Assembly: GCA_037176705.1 (NCBI GenBank)
Contig: CM073887.1
Location: forward strand, 86,004,348 to 86,068,347
Direction: 5' to 3'
Source: Molossus alvarezi
Lineage: Eukaryota; Chordata; Mammalia; Chiroptera; Molossidae
DNA length: 64,000 bases
Shown: piece after piece, positions 54,965-64,000 of the stretch
Numbering within the stretch: the stretch's first letter is position 1
Layout: each line of letters begins with the position of its first letter
Made by a program: the position numbers and the translations under genes
Notes under the pieces: generated by a model
What the model saw: the letters and a program-made list of their open reading frames with translations, nothing else
Told to the model about the DNA's origin: nothing
Database searches by the model: none

Positions 54965-57900
54965 GTTGCTGGTTTTTGTGATATAGTTCTTTGTTAGAAT
55001 ATTTTTGCATAAAACTTATCTAATAAATAGAATACTATCAGGTAAGTCAATTCAAAATATAATTAAGGAAAGTATTGGCAGAATTCCCATCAAAATAGGT
55101 AAAAACACATTCTTTTTCCCACCAATATTTGGGGTTATAGATAGAAGAAATGGGAAGGAACAGAATTCTTGAAGCCTTTTGGTCAAATCACCTGGACACA
55201 ATTAATTTGGTAGTTGAAAAGTAAATTTAATACCATGATAGTAGCAATGCTTATTTAAAATTAATGAATAAAGCATAGCCTCATATATAAGTGAGCTGTA
55301 AAAAACAGGTCACATAGTCATGCTGCAAAATATTAGTAAATCCCATGGTCAAAGAGAAATTCTGATCACATCTAGGGAAAACAGCTTCCAAGTACTAGTT
55401 TTCAGAAATGTAAGTATTAATCAAATGATCCCATGTGCCTTGTCACATTCATCTGACATTATACACCTATTGTCATGGATGGGATCATAAAATTCTAGAG
55501 CTTGGAAGAGATTTAATAAAGTCTCTCTCTTTCCCCTTTATTGTATAAATGAAGGGGCGGGGGCAGTGGTTACCTGGACATGGTGGTGAGTTAGTAGCTC
55601 TTCATAAATAACACTGAGGGGAATTCTGAAAGAAACTTTTTCATTGAATTATTCACTGTGGCTAGCTTGCCCAGTGTTGCACTACCCCCCAAATCCATGA
55701 CATTTAAAATATATTTTCTTGTGATTATTCCTGCCTTTGCTCTTTAACCAAAGTTTGCTTATTAACATGGCATCTGAGTTCTCAGTAAACTGTACTCTCT
55801 TTCTACTACTTAGAACATTCCGAGTTCACATTAGAACCCTTCAGGAAGGCATTTGTAAACAATGTAAATCAATCCCTGGTTACAAAATTCAGAAATATTC
55901 AGCCTAAGCCACACAGCTTTTCACTGATGAATCAGATATGGAAACGTCACACTACCGAGTAAACAGCATTTAGGTGAAAGAAGATTCCAAATTAACCACA
56001 AATAACTTTATGTTCAGGTTTTGTTTCCCCAGTTCTTAGAGAGAGAGACACAGAATGATAGGGAAAGACAGTGATTTGGAAGTCAAGAAACATGGGGTCA
56101 GATTGGACCCCCTCACTGTACAGATGGCCAAATTGGATAAGCCATTGAGTACCTTTGTGTCTTCGTTTCCACATGAGTGAAATAAAGAAAATGGACATCA
56201 CTATTGCTTTCAAGCTTTATGTATACATAAACTCTTAATTCAGCTCTGAAGGTATAAAAGAGGATGAGAAGATAAAGTCCTAGTTGGAGGGGAGGAGAAG
56301 AGCACCTGCTGCTTACTGTCTACTGTAAGAATTCCGCTTTCGTTCATTTTGTCTGATGAAGTCCCGGATATTTTCCTTAAGTGATTCTGCACTAAGGAAA
56401 AGTTGAAAAACCACTAGAATATATTAGCTACATTTCCCAACTTTATTAGTAGAAATATTTTAAGTGATAAATGTTGTTAACCCTGTTAACTATAAAAGAT
56501 AACTTTATAATTGCAAAAAACAGAAGATCCAGATTTTATTGTAATTTTGACACAGAACTAACTGAGCTCCTATATTGCAGCGTGTGGAAACATGGCTAGC
56601 AAATCCTATTTTCATGACAAATACTGTTGATTAAAATGTGCCTATTATGTGGCCTCTGATTAAACCTTGAGCAAAATCAAAACTAACCAGGGACATTAAA
56701 GAAGACATTAATTTTGGTTTTTCATGCTAAGCCTGAAAAAATATATTTAGAAATTTTACCACAATTACGTGTATCTAATTTTTAAATACACTTGGGTCGA
56801 ATTACTTTAAATTGATTTTGTTGAGTTAATATATTGCTACCCAGCTACAACATATCTATTGTGAGGAATGAAGAGGATAGCCACAATAAATATTCATTCT
56901 TATTCCATGGCTTTTTACCTTTCTTTGTTGGACTGTTTGTTTCTTTGTTTACTTACTTAGACAATCTAGTATGTTGTATCCTTTTCTCTTTCTATGAATA
57001 TGAGTCTGCTCTTTACCTTAAAGCCATTTTCTCCTTCATAACTGAGGTCTCAGCATAACAAATTTAAACAGCAGCACAGTTCAGAGCCAGTGGCTCCATG
57101 TGAACTGTATTGATTTCTCTCCTCCTTTTTTTTTACTCCTAAGATATTACTTTCATGTTAAAATGAAGAGCACCCCAAAATAATTACAGAGAAAAAGAAT
57201 AATGCTGTGATATTTAAATCTCAGTGATAAAAATATTAATGGACAGAGGAAACATAGATCTCTTATTCATATCAGCTGTGACCCTGGGACAAGAATAACA
57301 ACAAGATGTGTGCAATTGTGAGTGGATTTCTGTGCTCTTCTGAGGTCAATTAATCTGTTAGTTTCACTCAAATTCTACTAACATTTTTAAACTATTGATA
57401 AATCTAAGTGGACTCAAAATTCAGCCTTGCATTCTTTAATCTGGAATATTCAATAGACTATCCCTAAAGTCTAGTTCTAAAACCTTCCTCCCTTGGTAAT
57501 ATTACTAGAGAATCAGTTAAAAGACAAATACACTCTCAGGTTCACCCACTGTCTAAAACTCACTGACCACTACTGGGCCAAGGTGAATTTGGCTAAGCAG
57601 TTAATACTTACTAAGAATGTAGTTTGTGCCTCAAATTGTGTTCATTGTTCACTGCACTGTATCAGCCTGTGTGATTTCTAGCATTTATGATTTAGTGGTG
57701 TAGTGTAAATAGGGTGAAAATTGCTCTCAGCTTCAAAGGGAAAAATACAGATCCAAGTATACTCAAAGGGAAAAATCTCCTGTCCTAAAGTCATTACCTC
57801 TGATTTCTAAGTAGATATAATGCATCCTTTGTTGAACAATGCTCCTATTTATTTAATTGAGACTTGGGAGTTGCTAAAAATAGGACACAAACAATGTGGT

Positions 57901-58375
57901 TGCTTTGCTCTGGCTGAGATTAATCATTGACACAATTCTGTACCATACCATGACTGTGTCTCTGAAACAGATATGGCTTTAGGGTCTTTCCTGGGAGAGC
58001 AGAATACAACCCATATGTCCTCTGGCAGTTAAATCTACATTACTCCTTTAAACTGTCCTACGTATAGAATACTGACTTTAAAAATAACATAGTTTCTTAT
58101 GTTTAATGAAATGCCATGTTTTCTGCCTCTATTTGGCCTAACTTTATTTGAACTTCTAAACTTCTTGTTTTCATTATTGGAAACCAGTAGAGGAGCAAAT
58201 AAAAGAGTATTGCTTTTATCTACCTCTTAAACAGAATTTAGTCCTCCATGAAGCTTTTTAAAGTTAACTTTTCTGTGCAGTATTAACAAGTGGTTTATAC
58301 TTTTTTGGGTGAATTATAACGACATCAAAACACCTTGTTATTGCTCATAATTATGGCTTATTCTTACAGTCAATT
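54965..58375 (+). other. ADAMTS19 intron, mostly unrecognised
   Basis: AT-rich intron past the last visible exon. MIR-like text lies at about 56075-56215 (TTGGAAGTCAAGAAACATGG, GTGTCTTCGTTTCCACATGA). No coding exon found. Confidence 0.5.
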
Positions 58376-58390
58376 TATATACTACAATTT

Positions 58391-58635
58391 TTGTATGTGG
58401 TAATCCTCATCCAAAGATATTTTTCTATTGATTTTTAGATAGTGAAAAGGAAGGAGAGCGAGAGAGAAAACATCGATGTGAGAGAGACCCATCGATCTGT
58501 TGCCTCCTGCATGACCCCAACCAGAGCCAGGGATTGAAACTGCAACCCAGGCACGAGCCCTTGACCGGGAATCGAACCCATGACCCTTCAGTCTACGGGC
58601 CGATGCTCTAACTGCTTAGCCAAATTGGTCAGGGC
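58391..58635 (-). mobile_element. VES SINE
   Basis: GTAATCCTCATCCAAAGATA, GAGCGAGAGAGAAAACATCG, GATCTGTTGCCTCCTGCATG, TAGCCAAATTGGTCAGGG. Perfect 15-bp target duplication TATATACTACAATTT at 58376-58390 and 58636-58650. Confidence 0.95.
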
Positions 58636-58650
58636 TATATACTACAATTT

Positions 58651-61555
58651 GAATTTAATTTAGTCCTTTAGAATTCTGGGAAATGAATAGTTTTGACCAC
58701 ATATCAAATTATGACTGATTAATACAATTTTGGAGAAGAGATTATGAATCTTTTTATGATGATATAATTCAAAATAACGCTAAAGCACAATAAATCATTT
58801 TGGATGATTTAATTTTATAGATAGTATAGTATATCTTTGTTTAGAAATGTTATATGTAAAGCTTACAGTATGAAAAGGTCATTTTTAACTTGTGCTGCAA
58901 AAGAAAACCTGTCTATTCAGTTGAATAGAAGAGGAATTAGAAGAGGAATCCAAAAACTAAGGTAATTCTTTCTAATGAATCGGGGAACTGTATCAGACTA
59001 AATATGTGCTTTCTCACTATATAAATTGCATTTAAACTAACAGGCATTCTACTTATTCTCAGGTCATTCTCTTAGTGAAGACTTTCTAATTCTATATAGT
59101 TACAAATCTGAAAATGGTGTTTTACAATATTTTTTTGTATTTTTTTCTGAAAACAGTGCTGTGGCTGAAACTCATAATAAAACATATTGATTGCTTCATA
59201 ATTTATTGTTGTAACTGAAAACCTACATCTATCTGTATTATTTCTTGTAAAAATAATTTTCTTACCACATACACTACAGATGTTAATGAAATCCACCTAG
59301 TGTATTACATTGTCCTAGGACTGTAATAACTATGGGAAAATAAGCGTGCCTTTACCTGAGTAGTTAGCACTGTATTTTTTAAAAAGAAACTGAAAAATAG
59401 AATTTATGTCAGCTCCTTTTTTAAGGGGGCTTTGCATAATAAAATGTTATAACCTTTAAGTGTTCTCATATTGCATAATTATTAAATTAAAACAATTCAA
59501 CAAGGAGGTGCAAGATCAAAGAAACAACAATTTAATGAAAGTTTCTTTACTGACAAACTTAAAACAAGTGAAAAAAGACTAACAGAAGACGTATTACTCT
59601 GTCATACCTTTATTCAGATTGGCCCCCAGTCACTGTAAATGGCTTGATTTGCACCTTCTCGCATATCTCTAAAAAAAATATTTTTTTTCTTACTTTTTGT
59701 AATAGTGGATTTGTAGAGAGACAGATCATGTGAATTTGAAGCTCTGAATAAGTTAATAGGCTGTAATAGGCTGTTCCCAATTCTCATAGGGTCCCTGGTT
59801 TGGTGATATGCCTTCTATTTTCTACACAGAAGCTTGTCACTCCTTAAAATTAACATTGTCGGTAGTAATTGTGACTTATCACAGTTGGTAGGAAATTATG
59901 GATAATCAAAGGGGACATTTCTCTCCACTGAAAAGAAATTCAGTGAATCATTGAAGGAAACTTAAACATCTTAATCAATACAATCAAGAATATCTTAAAC
60001 TAAATGACTAGATAATGCCATGTTTTTAATGATGCATCTCTGCAGCCTAGTGTTTTTGCATTGAGTCAAAAGGGACAAAAAGAACCAAATTCAAAAGTCC
60101 CAAAGGAAGGATTTCTTGTTGCCTCATGACCAGGCTAGGATCTAACAATTATGGAGTCTTACGTGTCTGGACTGACCCAATGCAGGCATATACCCATTAA
60201 AATCAACTTGCAGGAGGTCCCAGAAAACAACTGGGGCTGGGCATAGCTTGCTGGTTTTAATAAGAGTGAAAACTAAGTGGGTTCTTACAGGTCAGTAGAG
60301 GGAAGCTCAATCAATTGTTAGAAGAATTTCCCATTCAAATTTAAAGTAACAGTAGTAACAGTAAATAGCCAGATTAAATACCCTAGTAGAATGTAAAAAT
60401 AGAAAATGTTAAGTTTTGGCTGAAACTAGAGAATAAAAGAATGAATAAAGTGAGAACTGCCATCATGAAGAAAATATACTGTCTTCCCAATCTGCTCAAA
60501 ACCATTCCATGACATTTACCAATTGTAAAATTGGTAGTTACTGGAAACCAGAATGTCATCATTTTTATAAGACTAAATTCATAATAATTTACAAATTCTC
60601 GAGACTTGCATTCTAAAAAGTATGTTCCATGGAAAACTCATTCCTTGGGATGTGGCCTGTAGTCTCCATGTATGAGAAATACTGTGGTTAAACAATGATA
60701 ATAAGGAAATATTTTTTGCTGTAGGACTTTACAGATCCTTTAACAATCTTCTGTATGTAGTAAATCTCAAAGGGACATTATAGTATATCTCATTTCTTTT
60801 TTGTTTTTGTTTTTACCAAAAGTCACTTTTGCAGAGCATGTAGCTAATTTATTGAACGTAATGAAATTTAGGAAAGCTTACATTAGATTATTCCAATTTC
60901 AAAGACTAGTTTAGTAAATATTTTTTTTCAAATTAGAGAAAATTTATAGATTAAAACCAAACCAAAGTTGTCTATAATCTAGAAAACTATTCTCGAGATG
61001 AATTATCATTTCTATGCAGAATTATTTTCAATTACAGAATTATTTTCTAATGTGTACAAGTCTATTGATATTTGGAAAAAGAACTGCTTATTGTTTTTAT
61101 TATTTTAAACAATCTCATGAAGCAGGAGAATTTGAGCAACCACCCCATAAACAAATATGAATCTATCACACTGAAATTCTATTGTTGTTGGATCAGCCAA
61201 TGAATTATATAGATCAAAGATTGTAGGCATGGTTTTAAACATTTGGACATTGAAGAAAACTATCCCAAGATATCCTGAATAAAAGATCTTTTGCATTATA
61301 GGAACTTTTATTTGATAACTCACTTTTCTGTGAGTAAGCAGACACTGAAGAAATTATTCAATGACAAATGGGATCCTTTTGCTCAAGAAAGACTATAATT
61401 TTGTTTGGATCCATCCACTGAGCATCTACACAACTTGCTACTCACCTCACCATTCTATCTGGAGAATATAGCTCCCCTAAACTATGCACAAAAATCCTCA
61501 AACTATTGGCTGTCAAATTGTTTTACCTTGGTCTCTTTTTACTGCCAGTAATGGG
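58651..61555 (+). other. ADAMTS19 intron, no recognised element
   Basis: About 2.9 kb of AT-rich intron with no named repeat or coding evidence. Confidence 0.5.
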
Positions 61556-61560
61556 ACACT

Positions 61561-61813
61561 TTTTTTTTTTTTTTCATCCTCACCCAAAGCCATTATTGCA
61601 TTTATCTTCAGATACAGCAGGAGGGAGAAAGGGGGGAAGAGAGAGAGAGAAACATCTATATGAGAGAGACACATCGACTTGTTGCCACTTACATGACCCC
61701 AACTGGGGCTGGGGACTAACCGCAACCGAGGTACGTGCCCCTAGCAGAAACCGAACCCGGGTCTCTCTGGTCCAGAGGCCGATGCTCTAACTGCTGAGCC
61801 AAACTAGCCAGGA
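61561..61813 (-). mobile_element. VES SINE
   Basis: T14 tail, CATCCTCACCCAAAGCCATT, GAGAGACACATCGACTTGTT, AACCGCAACCGAGGTACGTG, AGCCAAACTAGCCAGGA. GGGACACTTTTT before and GGACTCATTTTT after it suggest the target duplication. Confidence 0.93.
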
Positions 61814-62139
61814 CTCATTTTTATTTTTAAAGAGGTGTTGAGATTCTTATTATTGCCCCAGATATATAAGAATGGAATTTTTACTATGTTCATATTACTC
61901 ATCATAGTCAAATGCATTTTGCTGGTATGATTGAACACAGAAGTGATATATTAGCTTAAAAAAATGAGGCATACATATTATATGTGTATATCTTTTATCT
62001 AGAGAAATTTTATAATTTAGAGAGATGGCAGTGGTGTCTATCTTTATAGATGTGTTATATGGATATTTATAGCAAGTTTCTATAATGCAAAAAATCTCTA
62101 GTGTTTTTTTAAGGGTTTGGGTCTTTAAGAGGTAAGATA

Positions 62140-62285
62140 TAGTTCAGTGTATGGAGTCAGATAGCATTTTGTTTGAATTCTGGATCTTTTGTTCAAATAA
62201 GTTAACAAATCTAAATGAAATAATTCATGAAAAGTTCTTAACATTGTGTCTGATACAGAGAACTAATGTTGGCTATTCCTATTGA
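62140..62285 (+). repeat. MIR-like fossil SINE
   Basis: ATGGAGTCAGATAGCATTTT GTTTGAATTCTGGATC and GTGTCTGATACAGAGAACTA ATG fit the MIR order. Confidence 0.6.
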
Positions 62286-62299
62286 ACTGTCAGTAGAAA

Positions 62300-62590
62300 T
62301 GGAGAGAAATTGTGATGAGGACAAAATCAAAAGAACTGGGGTTGATTATCTGTGGGGCAGGTGAGGAAGAGGACGATGTTAAGAAGGACTCTCAGGTTAG
62401 CTTTCTGGTCTGAGCAACGTGTGTAAATGCTGGTCCTGCGATATGAGAAAGGAACACCTAGTGAAGAATCAAGCTGGAGGAAAAGGCTATTTTGGTTTAT
62501 GTTCATGTGCCCATAAAAGAGTTAAACACTGGTGTCTAATGGGTAGCTCAGAGGAGGGGAATGGGATGAAAATATAAACTTTGGAGTCAT
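62300..62590 (-). repeat. L2-like fossil (minus strand)
   Basis: AGAAGGACTCTCAGGTTAGC TTTCTGGTCTGAGCAACG and GGTGTCTAATGGGTAGCTCA resemble the antisense L2 text 'aaggatgactcccaggtttctggcctgagcaac'. Confidence 0.6.
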
Positions 62591-63074
62591 TTCCATTTAG
62601 ACGGGGTTTAAAATTGTTAATGGGGTAATATTCATTTAATTTGGGTCTTCAAGAAAGAATAAATCACACAAGAGTTTTCCAGGAAAACATTTTGAGATAT
62701 TATAAAATAAGTTGTGTTTATAGTGAAGGTGACTGAGAAATAGGTACTCAAAGAACAGGAGAAAACTTGTGAGAAAAAAGAAGAAGTACTTTTAAGAACA
62801 GTTAATGAGATGGGGACTGGGTCAGAGGGAGTTGGAGAAGTCTGTATCTTTATTCTCAAATTAAACTTCATCTGCCTTCGGACTGTGCCATTGGTATTCC
62901 AACAGTTCCTCAAATTTGCAATATTTAAAATAAAATTCCTCATTTTGTTTCCTCAACCCAATTTCCTTTTTCTGGAAAAATATCAATATTATCTTCTCAT
63001 TTATCCGGGCTGGAAGCTACTCTTGGCATTTCTTCTATACACAAGTAAGGTTTCATCTCAGTTTCTATTAATTA

Positions 63075-63531
63075 ATTCATTTTTTCAATTACAGTTCACA
63101 TTCAATATTATATTAGTTTCAGGTGTGTAACAGAATGATTAGACATATAACTTACGAAGTGATCACCTCAGTAAGTCTAGTACCCCCCTGGCACCATACA
63201 TAATTATTATAATCTTACTGACAGTATTCCCTGTTATGTACTTTATATCCCCATGCCTATTTTCTAACTACCAATTTGTACTTCTTAATCCCTTCCCCTT
63301 TTCACCCAGCCCCCCAAGTGCCCTCTCATCTGACAACCATCAAAATGTATTCTGTATCTATGAGTTTGTTTCTGGTTGTTTATTCATTTTTTTTGTTCTT
63401 TAGATTCCACACATAAGTGAAATCATATGGTATTTGTCTTTCTTTGTCTGACTTATTTCATTTAGCATAATACCCACTAGGTCCATACATATTTTCACAG
63501 ATGGTAAGATTTCATTCTCTTTTTATGGCCG

Positions 63532-63568
<37 letters not shown>

Positions 63569-63600
63569 TAATCACATCTTTATCCAATTGTCAGCTGTTC
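63075..63600 (-). mobile_element. L1 3' end, antisense
   Basis: TTTTTCAATTACAGTTCACA, TTAGTTTCAGGTGTGTAACA, CCAATTTGTACTTCTTAATC, GATTCCACACATAAGTGAAA and TTAGCATAATACCC give the L1 3' UTR and ORF2 end in reverse. A (CA)n run at 63537-63565 interrupts it. Confidence 0.85.
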
Positions 63601-63769
63601 TTTATTCCCAGTATAATACTACCATCCTTATTTTTTCACCAGGACTAGAGTAAGAATTTCTAACATGTTCCTTACCTCCGTACTTTTCCTCTTTCACATC
63701 CATTTGCTTACCGGGGTGAATTCCTCACTCTGTTTTAGAGCCCAATACTTCCAGAGATTTCCCCATTGC

Positions 63770-64000
63770 TGTACCATCATCTCCCAGATACTTTGGCATT
63801 CAAAGCTTTGCATATTCTGGTCCTTAACCTACCCATTGAAATTGGTCTCAGTGCTGTCAGTAATTTAGTATGTCTACTAAGTAAGCTTAAGTGTGAGCAG
63901 TGTGTACTTCTACAATCTTCATGTCTGTGTTTATAATTTTCTCTGTGCCTGGAATGTGTTTCTTCAACTCTCCATGTCCTTCAGGGACCACCTCAAGTAC
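63770..64000 (+). repeat. L2 3' region fossil, runs off the window
   Basis: TTCAAAGCTTTGCATATTCT GGTCCTTAACC and CTGTGCCTGGAATGTGTTTC ... CATGTCCTTCAGGGACCACC TCAAGTAC follow the L2 text 'caaagccctctatgatctggcc...tgcctggaatgctcttcc...ccttcaggtctcagctcaa'. Confidence 0.75.

Noticed and set aside
54700..64000. The next ADAMTS19 exon
   Set aside because: I looked for a segment coding C-S-x-T-C-G-K-G after a splice acceptor and found none, so the exon probably lies beyond the window.

Overview
This is mammalian nuclear DNA from a bat. The window carries at least twenty tRNA-derived SINEs of the VES type, which are a hallmark of yangochiropteran bats, together with bat-style L1 sequence. Species cannot be fixed from the window alone.

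The only host protein-coding gene I can support is ADAMTS19, a secreted metalloprotease of the ADAMTS family, on the + strand. Seven consecutive internal exons are visible (4353-4473, 10376-10456, 20848-21005, 29160-29313, 48268-48403, 52334-52538, 54543-54695). All have AG/GT splice sites, compatible phases and an uninterrupted reading frame of about 336 codons. They encode the end of the cysteine-rich domain, the spacer, and the second to fourth thrombospondin type 1 repeats. The catalytic half of the protein lies upstream of the window. The last TSP1 repeat and the PLAC domain lie downstream. Everything else is intron.

The introns are built of layered transposons. 0.5-1.6 kb: an L1 with a twin-priming inversion, later hit by a VES SINE. 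12.8-16.6 kb: an antisense L1 carrying a 410-bp pyrimidine microsatellite. 17.5-19.7 kb: an old, broken half-LINE (5' UTR + ORF1 + L1 3' UTR, no ORF2; HAL1-like). 23.8-27.4 kb: a decayed sense L1 ORF2 with later insertions. 30.6-36.1 kb: an ancient L2/CR1-clade LINE split by an L1 tail, then an old half-LINE, then a full-length half-LINE with an intact 313-residue ORF1. 36.4-37.7 kb: a second young half-LINE copy with a 15-bp target duplication. 44.2-47.3 kb: an L1 hit by a VES SINE and then by a Tigger-like DNA transposon. The rest is AT-rich intron with fossil L2 and MIR fragments.

I found no new cellular system. The most notable content is the ORF2-less LINE family with an intact ORF1, and the nested insertion whose target duplications show that the Tigger element arrived after a bat-lineage SINE. 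Repeat names come from recognised sequence motifs, not from a database search.
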